Source: an uncultured SAR116 cluster alpha proteobacterium (lineage in GTDB: Bacteria; Pseudomonadota; Alphaproteobacteria; Puniceispirillales; Puniceispirillaceae). Taken from it: a stretch of 64,000 nt of DNA. Below, piece by piece: positions 10,964 through 19,890 of this stretch. Both the position numbers and the translations under genes were made by a program. The stretch spans positions 17,094 to 81,093 of the forward strand of contig CACHEI010000005.1 of assembly GCA_902578815.1 (NCBI GenBank), written 5' to 3'. The notes beneath the pieces were generated by a model. It was not told the DNA's origin. It saw only the letters and a list, made by a program, of their open reading frames with translations, and did no database searches. The first letter of the stretch is position 1. Each line of letters begins with the position of its first letter.

Positions 10964-12229
10964 ATGTCTAAGTTCTACCTTCAAGACGTTTTTGAAAAAA
11001 AGGGCTTACTAAAAGTAAAATCCTCAGCACTTCTGGCTTTATCGGAGATGAGTGTAGTGGAGAGAGCGCTTCACTATTTTTGGCTCATGGGTCCGTTAAT
11101 CTTCTTAATTGAACGAAGTCCAGCAGACATATGGATAACGTTCTTTGGTTTGGCTTTTATATTTAAAACGATCAGAAGTCGAGACTTCTCTTTTATCAAG
11201 GCATTTTGGGTGAAAATGGGGTTGTGTTTCTGGATAGTGCTACTTGTCTCAAGTGTTTTGTCCTCTCAAAAATTATATTCCCTGGGCGAAGCTTTTGTCT
11301 GGATAAGGTTTCCTCTTTTCGCGGTTGCTACAGTTTTTTGGCTTGGAAAAGACAAAAGGTTGTTTAACGCGATGATGGTGATGACGGGTATAGGTTTGCT
11401 AATAATGTGTGGCATTTTGTTAGCTGAGATATTTGTGACTGATCATTTTGGTAGACGTCTCACATGGCCTTACGGTGATAATGTGCCAGGTAGTTATATT
11501 TCAAAAGTTGGTTTGCCAGCTTTCACTATTATGATTGCTATTGCAGTATCATCAAAAGCGCCAAATACATGGGCCGCGGGTACTTTTGCATTGTTTACTA
11601 TGGTCATATCCGTAATGACTGGAGAACGGGTAAATTTTTTGATTAGAGCTTGCGGGGGTATGTTAGCAGGCTTGTTGTGGAAGCCGTCATGGAAAAAATA
11701 TGGTTTCTTGTTGCTAGTTGAAGTTTTAGCGGTCGTTGTAGTTTTTGTTACTGTTCCTCAACTGGAAAAACGTTACGTAAAGCATTTGATTAACGAATTA
11801 CCAACGAATTCAGAAAGTGCTTACGTGCAAATAATGAAACCTGGAATACTCGCGTTTGAAAGTGCGCCTTTGTTTGGAATTGGGACAGGTAATTTTAGGC
11901 AACTTTGCCCAGAAATCGTTTTGGATAAACCAAAATTGCGTTGTTCTACACACCCACATAATTTTTATGTTCAACTTCTGGGTGAGACCGGCCTATTTGG
12001 TTTCTTATTTGGAGTTACATTTTTTCTTTCAATTATCTTCACAGTATTTTGCCAGGGTTATTCAAAGAGACACGATGTAGCCGCTGCAACCGCTTTTGTG
12101 ATACCGTTGGCCCTCTTTTGGCCGATAGCCTCAACAGCTGATTTATTTGGCCAGTGGAATAATTGCTTCATGTGGAGTGCTATCGCTTTATCACTGGCAG
12201 CTGGAAGAACTCTGGACTCGGAGCCTTAA
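10964..12229 (+). CDS. O-antigen ligase-like (WaaL/Wzy_C) membrane protein
   Basis: A 421-residue polytopic inner-membrane protein with about ten hydrophobic segments and a large periplasmic loop between roughly residues 270 and 330. That loop carries the Wzy_C-type signature: FGIGTGNFRQLCPE, then CSTHPHNFYVQLLGETGLFG. The essential histidine region of WaaL ligases has this HPHNxYLQxxxETG pattern. It would join undecaprenyl-linked glycan to lipid A-core, or act as a polymerase of the same superfamily. A separate Wzy-like protein is encoded at 29763, so ligase is the better guess. Its stop overlaps the convergent methyltransferase by 4 bp. Confidence 0.75.
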   Translation: MSKFYLQDVFEKKGLLKVKSSALLALSEMSVVERALHYFWLMGPLIFLIERSPADIWITFFGLAFIFKTIRSRDFSFIKAFWVKMGLCFWIVLLVSSVLSSQKLYSLGEAFVWIRFPLFAVATVFWLGKDKRLFNAMMVMTGIGLLIMCGILLAEIFVTDHFGRRLTWPYGDNVPGSYISKVGLPAFTIMIAIAVSSKAPNTWAAGTFALFTMVISVMTGERVNFLIRACGGMLAGLLWKPSWKKYGFLLLVEVLAVVVVFVTVPQLEKRYVKHLINELPTNSESAYVQIMKPGILAFESAPLFGIGTGNFRQLCPEIVLDKPKLRCSTHPHNFYVQLLGETGLFGFLFGVTFFLSIIFTVFCQGYSKRHDVAAATAFVIPLALFWPIASTADLFGQWNNCFMWSAIALSLAAGRTLDSEP

Positions 12230-12966
12230 CTCATGTTTTTCGCTTTTTTCACTTTTACTAGAACACTAAAACCGACAGGGCAAGACAGTTGAAGTTTATC
12301 TTTGATATGCCTTGGACAAACTAAAACAAGCGTGTCAATTAAAACAGCGAGCGTATTTATGATTAACCAAACTGGATAAAAAAAGAAATGTGGTGCGGTG
12401 ACACCAAGGATTATTTGGTTAATTGTTAAAAGAGGTGTGCTAAGTATGGTGTTAGTCGCTCTGATTTTGACGATCTTCCATTCATATCGCTCCTCCAGTA
12501 ACTGGTAGAAAAAGGGTGTATAACGGAAAAAGTCAAAAGGGGATCCATGCACTGGGAATGCAAAGGGGGTGGAAAAGTAAATGAATCCACTGTCCCTCAT
12601 AACACGATTCACTTCATCCAAAAAACTAAACGGATCAGGAATATGCTCGAGTACTTCAGAAATAATAATGGCTTGTTGAGTGTCATTTTCGAATGGAAGA
12701 GGTTCTGTAAGATCGTGTTTGATAGCACCAGCAACTTCTGGCTTAAAATCTAAACCTAAATATTTTTTGTCAGAAAAAAGACACCTAAACGGCATGTTGC
12801 CACACCCCAAATCAAGAATGGATTGTGATTTTGAAGTTGCGTTTCTGAACTCTAATAAGGTTCTAAGATTTGAGCGGCTGGAGATGTAGCAAAAATCCCA
12901 GATATTTGGATTAATCCGAGCCTTGCAAATACTTTTTTTAATAGCCTGGATCTGTTTCTTCTTCAA
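12226..12966 (-). CDS. class I SAM-dependent methyltransferase with C-terminal membrane segment
   Basis: The SAM-binding motif SILDLGCGNMPF begins near residue 49, followed by LGLDF and the IISEVLEHIPDPFSFLDEV segment typical of Methyltransf_11/23 enzymes. After about residue 175 a long hydrophobic stretch (LLTINQIILGV, then FFFYPVWLIINTLAVLIDTLVLV) suggests membrane attachment, as in enzymes acting on lipid-linked glycans. The first codon is TTG (12966); no better ATG is available before the SAM motif. It is the last gene of the long minus-strand run and sits 43 bp after the WecA-like gene. Substrate unknown. Confidence 0.78.
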   Translation of the reverse strand: MKKKQIQAIKKSICKARINPNIWDFCYISSRSNLRTLLEFRNATSKSQSILDLGCGNMPFRCLFSDKKYLGLDFKPEVAGAIKHDLTEPLPFENDTQQAIIISEVLEHIPDPFSFLDEVNRVMRDSGFIYFSTPFAFPVHGSPFDFFRYTPFFYQLLEERYEWKIVKIRATNTILSTPLLTINQIILGVTAPHFFFYPVWLIINTLAVLIDTLVLVCPRHIKDKLQLSCPVGFSVLVKVKKAKNMS

Positions 12967-13008
12967 AAAAATCTCACACAGTTACAATGCATCTGCTGTC
13001 CAACTCAG

Positions 13009-14118
13009 TCACTTCGTTAATTTGCAAGGATTGGCTTCATGAGTAACTCTTATTGACTTTGCGACCTTTAAAACCCCGTAATAACATGATGTATAGCCGA
13101 TGATTGCAACCATCAAATAGGCTATTGCTGCAAGGTTGTTATGCAAAGTGATTAGACCTGCAATCATTGGGAGACCTGCCAGCGGAAGTATAATTAGCGT
13201 AGCTACAGGATTAGTAATGTGTCGTTTTTTTTGAGCATAGAACATCAGTTCGAGACCACGTCTCACGAGTTGATGTAAATGTAAGCGATCGGGTTTGATT
13301 AAAGATTTTCTGGAATAAATTCTTCTTAAAATAGCAAAACATAAATCAGCGATTGGCCAAAAAAACACAAGCAAGATTGAAAAAGGGGCGATGTCGGGGT
13401 GCCTATTTAAAAGAATTATCCCTATCCATCCTAGTGAGTGCCCTAAAATGTAACTGCCACCATCGCCAAGAAAGATTTTCCCAAAAGGATAATTAAAAAA
13501 CAATAAACCAAGCATTGCCCCTATAAAAATAATTAAGGTTTGGAACATTGCTGAGTCACCAAGTGTTGCTGAAATTAAGGCCAAACACAAGGCGACCATC
13601 ACTGAAGTGCCAATAGATAGTCCATGAAGACCATCTATGATATTGAAAGCTTGGCTTACGCCTGCAGTTACTAAAACTGTCAGAGTTACTGTGAAAAAGC
13701 TGATCGTGAGCATAGAATCTAATTTTTGCACATCAAGCCTCGGTATCCACATTTCAAGCATGAATCCAGCGACTATACTTGACAAAATTGCCAGAGCTAA
13801 TCGTTCTAATGGTGATGCTTGCATACCAAAATCCTCTAAAAATCCGCCAATTGCAACAGGTGCGCTTGAAAGCGCAAGAATAATCAAGAAATACTTCACA
13901 CTTTGCTCAGCAAAAGTGCAGGCGATCAAGCAGCCAAACATTACCGCCATACCGCCTATTCTAGGAGTCGGATCGGTGTGGGAGGATTGGATTGCAGTAG
14001 ACCGGTGGCCCTTAGCAGTGAACTTGATATGAAACTGCTTGGATAATACAATAATTCCTGCGATCAAAAGAGAAATCGCAAATGACATGAGTGTTGATGG
14101 ATTGATAATTTCTTCCAA
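13009..14118 (-). CDS. WecA/MraY-family polyprenyl-phosphate sugar-1-phosphate transferase
   Basis: A 369-residue, roughly ten-helix membrane protein of glycosyltransferase family 4 in the WecA/MraY sense. It moves a HexNAc-1-phosphate from a UDP-sugar to undecaprenyl phosphate and so starts repeat-unit synthesis on the cytoplasmic face. Signatures: HTDPTPRIGG near the N terminus, NIIDGLHGLS, FLGDGGSYILGHSLGW (catalytic Asp region) and the HLHQLVRRG loop. The listed start is TTG 14118; ATG 14088 would remove ten residues. It is near the distal end of the long minus-strand glycan run. With wecB at 21472 and a UDP-sugar dehydrogenase at 41939, a GlcNAc- or ManNAc-derived first sugar is plausible. 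Confidence 0.85.
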   Translation of the reverse strand: MEEIINPSTLMSFAISLLIAGIIVLSKQFHIKFTAKGHRSTAIQSSHTDPTPRIGGMAVMFGCLIACTFAEQSVKYFLIILALSSAPVAIGGFLEDFGMQASPLERLALAILSSIVAGFMLEMWIPRLDVQKLDSMLTISFFTVTLTVLVTAGVSQAFNIIDGLHGLSIGTSVMVALCLALISATLGDSAMFQTLIIFIGAMLGLLFFNYPFGKIFLGDGGSYILGHSLGWIGIILLNRHPDIAPFSILLVFFWPIADLCFAILRRIYSRKSLIKPDRLHLHQLVRRGLELMFYAQKKRHITNPVATLIILPLAGLPMIAGLITLHNNLAAIAYLMVAIIGYTSCYYGVLKVAKSIRVTHEANPCKLTK

Positions 14119-14184
14119 TTTTTCTTACCATTGAGGACCTTGATGACTGTCTTTTTGAATGAAATATCGCATCACAATCTCAAA

Positions 14185-15297
14185 CTAAGAAGAATAAAAT
14201 AATCTGATTAATTCGCATATTTTAGTTACTTCGACGGCGTCGAGGTCCACGTGCAGTGGAAGGGTAAGGATATGTTGAAACACTTTTTCAGAATTAGGAA
14301 AATCGGAATTCGTGTTACTAACATCAAGATATGAAAGTGGTTGATAATGTATTCCAGTTTGCACGTCGTTTTTATTCAGAAAATCCCTTAATTCATTCCT
14401 ATTTTCGCACCATATAACGTAAATATGGGGACAAGCTGTACATTGAGGATGGTACAGAGACTGAACTTTGTCCAGCATGACTAGCTGTTTTTCGTATTCG
14501 GCAACTAACTCTAACCTTTTTTTTGCAAAAAAATCGAAACGTGCTAATTGGGATAAACCCAGCGCAGCGTTAATACTGCTTAAGTGATATCTAAAACCAG
14601 TGTCTTTAACGTTGAATTGGAAAGACCGATCACCTCGGGAACGTGCAAGAGTGTCGTTTTGCACACCTAGTAGACGAAAGTCTTTTATCCAATTTATAAA
14701 GTCAACATTGTTTGAAAAAACCGCTCCACCCTCTCCGCATGTGATGTTTTTTATCCCGTCGAAACTAAAGCAAACAATGGAATTATCATTTGGGATACGG
14801 TTGTCCTTAAGATAGTAGGAGCCGAAAGACTGAGCGGCGTCATTAATTAGAGTTATACCAGCATATTTACACGCATCGGCGATATTTTCGTAATTTACAA
14901 TCTTGCCAGAGTGGTGAACATGTATTAGCGCCACTACTCCAGATCCATTCAAATGAGATATTGTTTCGGAGGATACTTCTAATGTTTTTGGATCAACATC
15001 AACGATAACTGGTTCATGTCCTGACATTAATATACTCTGAAGTGACGCTACGTAGGTAATATTTGGCACAGCAATTTTTGATGGTTTTGGAAGTCGAAGT
15101 GACTCAATTGCAGCGTGTAGCGCTGAAGTGCCGGTGTTGACGGTGCATAAATTTTCTGGGTCGCAATTTAAAAATAATGCTAATTTTTGCTCGAATTCGA
15201 TTGTTAGAGGACCCATTCCAAGGTACTCACTTCGTAATGCACCAGCTACAGAATCATAGTCTGTTTCATCTATTGAACATTTGGACAGCCTAATCAT
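14185..15297 (-). CDS. DegT/DnrJ/EryC1-type PLP sugar aminotransferase
   Basis: A 370-residue fold-type I PLP enzyme of the sugar 4- or 3-aminotransferase family. The PLP lysine is present as K183 in SFDGIKNITCGEGG, and NDAAQSFG holds the ring-contacting aspartate. Because lysine is kept, it should be an aminotransferase and not a 3-dehydratase of the RfbH/ColD type, where histidine replaces it. ATG 15297 (after an in-frame GTG at 15300) overlaps the rfbF stop by 8 bp, so translation is probably coupled and the substrate may be the CDP-linked 4-keto-6-deoxy sugar made by the neighbours. No N-acetyltransferase is adjacent. Confidence 0.86.
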   Translation of the reverse strand: MIRLSKCSIDETDYDSVAGALRSEYLGMGPLTIEFEQKLALFLNCDPENLCTVNTGTSALHAAIESLRLPKPSKIAVPNITYVASLQSILMSGHEPVIVDVDPKTLEVSSETISHLNGSGVVALIHVHHSGKIVNYENIADACKYAGITLINDAAQSFGSYYLKDNRIPNDNSIVCFSFDGIKNITCGEGGAVFSNNVDFINWIKDFRLLGVQNDTLARSRGDRSFQFNVKDTGFRYHLSSINAALGLSQLARFDFFAKKRLELVAEYEKQLVMLDKVQSLYHPQCTACPHIYVIWCENRNELRDFLNKNDVQTGIHYQPLSYLDVSNTNSDFPNSEKVFQHILTLPLHVDLDAVEVTKICELIRLFYSS

Positions 15298-16057
15298 CAC
15301 AAAAAGTCAGATGTCCATTTTTTTCCAAGTTGCTCAATGCATCCAGGTCTCGTTTTGTGTCCATGCACATCCAAAAACCTTCGTTTTTAAACGCCATAAG
15401 CTTACCGTTGGCTGCAGCCATTTCTAATGGCTTCCTCTCAAGCACTGTGTTGTCATCGTCGATATTATCAAGAAAATCTGGTTCGAAAACAAAAAATCCG
15501 CCATTGATCCATCCTTGTGAAATTTGTGGTTTTTCCGCAAATACCCTCACGTTTTCTCCGTCAATTTTTAATTCACCAAATCTTGGATTAGGTCTCACTG
15601 CTGTCACGGTTGCCATTTTCCCATGCTTATAATGAAAGTCGCGAAGCTTATTGATATCTATGTCGCAGACACCATCGCCGTAAGTAAGAAAAAAAGGCTC
15701 ATCCAAATACTTTTCTAAGCGCTTTAGACGACCACCCGTCATTACATTTTCCCCTGTGTCTATAATTGTAACTTTCCAGTTTTTACTTTTCTTAGCATCG
15801 ATTATTGATACGTTTCCAGACGAGAAATCTATTTCAATGTCATTGTAAAAATTCGAAAAATTGGAGAAATATTGTTTAATCACGTCACACTTATAACCTC
15901 CGGCAATTAAAAAATCTGAGTGACCAAACTTTGAATATATATTCATTATTTTTTGAATTATTGGAATGCCATTGATAGTCACCATTGGTTTTGGGATAGT
16001 GGTGGTATATTCCCCCAATCGTGTACCATACCCTCCAGCTAGGATTACCGTTTTCAT
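15290..16057 (-). CDS. rfbF: glucose-1-phosphate cytidylyltransferase
   Basis: Makes CDP-glucose from CTP and glucose-1-phosphate, the entry to CDP-6-deoxy sugars. The start MKTVILAGGYGTRLGEYT is the RfbF signature (LAGGxGTRLxExT), with IPKPMVTI next; LTYGDGVCDIDI and WINGGFFVFEPDFL follow, as in RfbF. ATG 16057 is chosen over an upstream TTG because it forms a 4-bp ATGA overlap with the preceding stop and gives the canonical N terminus. At 255 residues the length fits. It sits between the cupin epimerase gene and the aminotransferase gene, two genes from rfbG. Confidence 0.93.
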   Translation of the reverse strand: MKTVILAGGYGTRLGEYTTTIPKPMVTINGIPIIQKIMNIYSKFGHSDFLIAGGYKCDVIKQYFSNFSNFYNDIEIDFSSGNVSIIDAKKSKNWKVTIIDTGENVMTGGRLKRLEKYLDEPFFLTYGDGVCDIDINKLRDFHYKHGKMATVTAVRPNPRFGELKIDGENVRVFAEKPQISQGWINGGFFVFEPDFLDNIDDDNTVLERKPLEMAAANGKLMAFKNEGFWMCMDTKRDLDALSNLEKNGHLTFCDD

Positions 16058-16455
16058 GATTTTTCCCAATTAAATTCTATGTCTCCAATATTTTTCTTTC
16101 TCGTCAACTTGGCATCGAAAGGTTCGTCAAGGTAATTTAGAATAATAGAGTCGTCCTCTAAAGTTTTAAAACCGTACCAATAGTTAGGTGGAATGTTCAA
16201 ACATGTGTAACGATGTTTTGACAAAATTTCGTCGGCTTCGATCTCAAAATTCTGATTAAAAACAGCAATGTGAACTTTGCCAGTAATCACCACGAGATGT
16301 TGCTTAAGTCGAATGTTTAATTTCCAAGCATTAATCGCGTTTATTTTGTTTGATGAACAATAAATTTCGCGGGCCCCTTTTCCATTGGACCTGAAAATTT
16401 TTAACACTTCACCGTTTAGCGTCTGAATTTTTTCTAACTTCTGTTCGAACTTCAT
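16054..16455 (-). CDS. RmlC-like cupin, putative CDP-keto-sugar epimerase
   Basis: A 133-residue cupin resembling dTDP-4-dehydrorhamnose 3,5-epimerases and relatives found beside rfbF/rfbG. Recognisable parts are the INAWKLNIRLKQHLVVITGKVHI strand region (given here only as a landmark near residues 41-63), the NIPPNYWYGFKTLEDDS turn and a C-terminal NIGDIEFNW. It is shorter than full RmlC (about 180), and the usual catalytic His of the R-G-x-H motif is not obvious: the position reads AWKLNI. It may therefore be a divergent epimerase or a 3,4-ketoisomerase-like cupin. It is tightly packed between rfbG and rfbF. Confidence 0.66.
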   Translation of the reverse strand: MKFEQKLEKIQTLNGEVLKIFRSNGKGAREIYCSSNKINAINAWKLNIRLKQHLVVITGKVHIAVFNQNFEIEADEILSKHRYTCLNIPPNYWYGFKTLEDDSIILNYLDEPFDAKLTRKKNIGDIEFNWEKS

Positions 16456-16458
16456 TTC

Positions 16459-17502
16459 TCATACCGACATATATGCGTCTATTTGCTTGCAATGAAGATC
16501 GTCTATTTTTTCTCCATTTCTGAAAGCCTTATACCAATTTGCCGTCATTGAAACTGTCTGTGAATAATCGAGTTTTGCACTCCAATTAAGGTGATGAAAA
16601 ATCTTTTCACTGCTGAGTTGTAGTAGATTGTGTTCGATAGACTCTTTGGGAAGGCCAATGTTCCATGCCAGGCCAGGCCAATAACTGCTGAGTTCAGTAA
16701 CGAGGTCTATGACCGGGATGTTTCGCAAATTTCCACCTGGCGCAATATTATAGGATTCTCCGTTAGTAATATCCATGTTCGATAAAATTTCTAAATAGCC
16801 AAAAACTGGTTCTAAGACATGTTGCCAAGGCCGAGTTGAATGGGGATGTCTAATTAGCAACTCTTCGCCCGTGTCCCACGCTCGAAAAATGTCTGGTAAT
16901 AATCGTTTGTCAGACCAATCACCGCCCCCAATTACGTTACCAGCTCGCGCTGTCGCAATATTAACTCTGCCGTCGCCAAAAAACGTTTTAAAGTAAGAGT
17001 TGACCATTATTTCGACTGCGGCTTTGGATGCGCTATATGGGTCTTCCCCTCCAAGCCTATCGCACTCTCGATATCCCCAAAGCTGACTAACGTTCTCGTA
17101 ACATTTGTCACTGGTTACTATCAAGACTGAAACAGGATGTTCGGTCTCCCTAAGACCTTCCAGTAAATTCAAGGTACCAAAAAGATTGGTGTTCCAATTT
17201 TTGCGCGGATTTTCAATTGAGTTAATTACGATTGGCTGAGCAGCCATATGAACAATGAAATCAGGCTTAATCTCATCAATTATTGAAATAAAATTGGTCA
17301 TGGCGATATCACCAAAGTGAGTTTGAACTTTGACATCCAAGTTCAAGACTTCAAACAAAGATGGTTTTGTTGGAATACAATCTGAAAAACCGAAAACTTT
17401 GGCACCCATTTGCAGAAGTACCGTCGACATCCAACTTCCTTTAAAGCCAGTATTCCCAGTAATCAAAATTTTCTTATCCGCGAAGTCAAACATTAGATTC
17501 AT
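16459..17502 (-). CDS. rfbG: CDP-glucose 4,6-dehydratase
   Basis: Extended short-chain dehydrogenase that converts CDP-glucose to CDP-4-keto-6-deoxyglucose with bound NAD+. The nucleotide motif is ITGNTGFKGSWMS near residue 13. The DPYSASKAA segment holds the Tyr-x3-Lys catalytic pair, and ARAGNVIGGGDW plus RPWQHVLEPVFGYL are diagnostic for the RfbG branch. Length is 347. Two starts are close: ATG 17502 (used here) and ATG 17493, both overlapping the end of the upstream gene. Three bases separate it from the cupin gene. Confidence 0.93.
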   Translation of the reverse strand: MNLMFDFADKKILITGNTGFKGSWMSTVLLQMGAKVFGFSDCIPTKPSLFEVLNLDVKVQTHFGDIAMTNFISIIDEIKPDFIVHMAAQPIVINSIENPRKNWNTNLFGTLNLLEGLRETEHPVSVLIVTSDKCYENVSQLWGYRECDRLGGEDPYSASKAAVEIMVNSYFKTFFGDGRVNIATARAGNVIGGGDWSDKRLLPDIFRAWDTGEELLIRHPHSTRPWQHVLEPVFGYLEILSNMDITNGESYNIAPGGNLRNIPVIDLVTELSSYWPGLAWNIGLPKESIEHNLLQLSSEKIFHHLNWSAKLDYSQTVSMTANWYKAFRNGEKIDDLHCKQIDAYMSV

Positions 17503-18784
17503 CTAAAAAAGATTTAATTTTCTGATAAATCTGAGTGATGTGCTTCGGTTTATTGGTTTCAGGAATTTCCTCTGAGCAATAATAGTAGCCAGTTGGTGCG
17601 TGAATAGTATTTTTGATGGCAACAAAGGAATAAAAGCCTAACATTTTTGTTGAGACCCTTTGATCTGTTGCTATCATCTCAGGGGTCAGCTTTTTAGAAA
17701 AACCAACGCTAAAATGTAAACGGTTTCCATCCAAGGCGAATTCCTCAAAAAGGCTTATCCCCGACACTGTTATCTTTGACAAAATATTTAACGCATCGTT
17801 AGCGAGGTTTTTGTTCGAAAAAACAAGAGTCAAATCCCTAGACATCCGGTAGTTGATTTGCTTTGGGAAAATATCAAATCGCGAAAAAAAAACGCCCGCA
17901 TTCTCTAGCCTGTAATAATTTATGCCTCTTTGATCCAATTCTTGGCTTAGACCAGTTGCGAGAATAAGTATCCGTTTCTTATCTTCATCAAAATAATCAT
18001 CTAAAATCCAATCTAAGACCCTCAATGAATCCTCAAAAGGGTCACAATTATTTTTACAAACGGGCTCTGGATTCCTCCTGTAAAGCGATGAGGCAAGTTT
18101 TGAATTGCGCATGTAATGATGCTGGATGTGGGCAAATGAGTTAAAAAATACTGAGCTATAATCTGGATTTTCTCTGCTGATTAGCGCTACATGTATCTCG
18201 TTTATAAGAAGATCCAAAAATAATGCGCGAAACCAGCGAAATTTCAATGATTTAAAAAGCAACAACGCAAACTTAGCATAGTTTTTTACTCTGACGAATT
18301 TTAAAAACAAAAAAACAAGTGCTAAAATCGACGCCGGGCTTAACCTTTTAGTTGAATTTTCAATAACTGCTTGTTTGAGGAGAGCGGTAGTCGTCCTAGC
18401 TGCCCAATGGCTTGAGGAGACCGCACCGCTCCAAGGGTCGGGAACAAAAATATTTTTTGGGTTTGTCAGGTTTGCATCACAATTCATTGGTGCTAACACG
18501 ACGTAGCTTTTTGCTTTTCTTTCGATGAAGTCGTGTAACCACTCAATTTTTTCATGACCTTTGTCCCCAAGTCTTTTAAGTTTATGTTCCGACGCTGTTA
18601 AGCCTGAATAGATTGATGGCCACTGTATCCATGGCTCCAATTCTTCATATGCTTTTTCACTTGAAGTTTTTTGTAAGTTTGACACCACGTGCGACAAGTT
18701 CGGGTATTTGCCAGGAATGTCATAAGCCTCAAGTGCATCAAAGTAAAATTCATTTAGTTGAATAAATGTTACCAATCCAGGCAT
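17486..18784 (-). CDS. putative alkaline-phosphatase-superfamily protein in glycan operon
   Basis: Not confidently recognised. The 432-residue protein opens with VTFIQLNEFYFDAL, then YPNLSHVV, EPWIQWPSIYSGLTASEH and YVVLAPMN. This order recalls type I phosphodiesterase/sulfatase-like members of the alkaline phosphatase superfamily encoded in polysaccharide loci. A later FFNSFAHIQHHYM segment could supply metal-binding histidines. The canonical first metal Asp is replaced by the QLNE motif. A hydrophobic stretch at about 150-195 may touch the membrane. It overlaps the GT4 gene upstream by 16 bp and rfbG downstream, so it belongs to the operon. A role in removing or transferring a phospho- or sulfo-group on the glycan is only a guess. 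Confidence 0.5.
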   Translation of the reverse strand: MPGLVTFIQLNEFYFDALEAYDIPGKYPNLSHVVSNLQKTSSEKAYEELEPWIQWPSIYSGLTASEHKLKRLGDKGHEKIEWLHDFIERKAKSYVVLAPMNCDANLTNPKNIFVPDPWSGAVSSSHWAARTTTALLKQAVIENSTKRLSPASILALVFLFLKFVRVKNYAKFALLLFKSLKFRWFRALFLDLLINEIHVALISRENPDYSSVFFNSFAHIQHHYMRNSKLASSLYRRNPEPVCKNNCDPFEDSLRVLDWILDDYFDEDKKRILILATGLSQELDQRGINYYRLENAGVFFSRFDIFPKQINYRMSRDLTLVFSNKNLANDALNILSKITVSGISLFEEFALDGNRLHFSVGFSKKLTPEMIATDQRVSTKMLGFYSFVAIKNTIHAPTGYYYCSEEIPETNKPKHITQIYQKIKSFLDESNV

Positions 18785-19890
18785 TTGAAGCCCTCTTTCG
18801 CAATTGTTTCTCTCAAAAATTCTTGTTCCACTATTCCACGACTTTTAATACCCTTATAGCAAGAAAACTCGTTCTTTATAGTGGCAACATGACGAGACAA
18901 CATAGAGACTTCATGATAATCAAAATGAAACGCAGAAGGAAATTTTTTGGCTACCTCGCTCGCCGCGCCCTCTGGAAAATAAAATAATGACGGTTTGCCA
19001 GTCGAAACATATTCGAAAATTTTTGATGGAATGGCCGACACAAATGCGGCACTCAAACACCCTAATAATATATCAGCCTTTTCAATTTCTATCAAAATTT
19101 CCCCCCAGGGTTTATGTTTGATTAAAGTTACGTTTCTTATTTCCTTTTTGTTGATTAATTTTTCTAGGCTCGAAAATAACTTACCGCTTCCAATTAAACG
19201 AAGCTCAATTTTTGGATTTTCGGCAGCAGCAAGGATTACGGGCGCCAAGCCCTGCGCCTGTCCTATGTTACCATAATAAAGAATTTTTGTGTAAGTGTCG
19301 CAATGGTTAGAACACTCAATATTAGATAGTATTTTAAATTTTTGACCATCTAAACCATTTTTTATTATGACGGTGCTTATGCCTAGTTTTTTGAAGTAAC
19401 TTTGTTCAAATTCATTGGTGACAATTATTAGGTAGGCCTTTTTTAGGAGAAAATTAAAGACCTTCTCAACCAGGGTAATCACAAAGAGTAGCGTATTGAG
19501 TTTAGTTTGGGCTTTCAAATATCCAAAAATATTATCCCTAATATCCACAATAATTTTGGCATTTGGTGCAACAACCAAAATTAATATTAATAGCGGTGAA
19601 GGTATTGTGATAACTATTCTGCTTGTATTTTTCCTTATGTTTTTGCAGAGACGTACTGCATTTATAAATTCAAAAACAGCTCTTACAAAAATATTCTTAG
19701 GCGATCCAGCTAAGGTTTTTACAAATGTAAAATTTAAATCTAGTGGAATATCTTTTTTATTTTTTGTGTTAGGACAAATTATTGTGGTCTCATTGTGTGA
19801 TTTGTTTAAAGCGCTTGCAAATGACAGCACTCTATTTGAAGTCGCTGAGTCATGAGGGCACGGATAAGAGGTGATGATTGCGATGTTCAT
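18769..19890 (-). CDS. GT4-family glycosyltransferase
   Basis: A 373-residue GT-B fold glycosyltransferase. The N-terminal acceptor domain starts MNIAIITSYPCPHDSATSNRV, typical of GT4 enzymes, with two hydrophobic stretches near residues 90-150 that may associate with the membrane. The C-terminal donor domain has KILYYGNIGQAQGL and a late SAIPSKIFEYVSTGKPSLFY, matching the KxxEYxAxGKP nucleotide-sugar motif. Its ATG overlaps the stop of the heparinase-like gene upstream (ATGA), and its end overlaps the next gene. Donor and acceptor sugars cannot be read from sequence. Confidence 0.85.
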   Translation of the reverse strand: MNIAIITSYPCPHDSATSNRVLSFASALNKSHNETTIICPNTKNKKDIPLDLNFTFVKTLAGSPKNIFVRAVFEFINAVRLCKNIRKNTSRIVITIPSPLLILILVVAPNAKIIVDIRDNIFGYLKAQTKLNTLLFVITLVEKVFNFLLKKAYLIIVTNEFEQSYFKKLGISTVIIKNGLDGQKFKILSNIECSNHCDTYTKILYYGNIGQAQGLAPVILAAAENPKIELRLIGSGKLFSSLEKLINKKEIRNVTLIKHKPWGEILIEIEKADILLGCLSAAFVSAIPSKIFEYVSTGKPSLFYFPEGAASEVAKKFPSAFHFDYHEVSMLSRHVATIKNEFSCYKGIKSRGIVEQEFLRETIAKEGFKCLDW

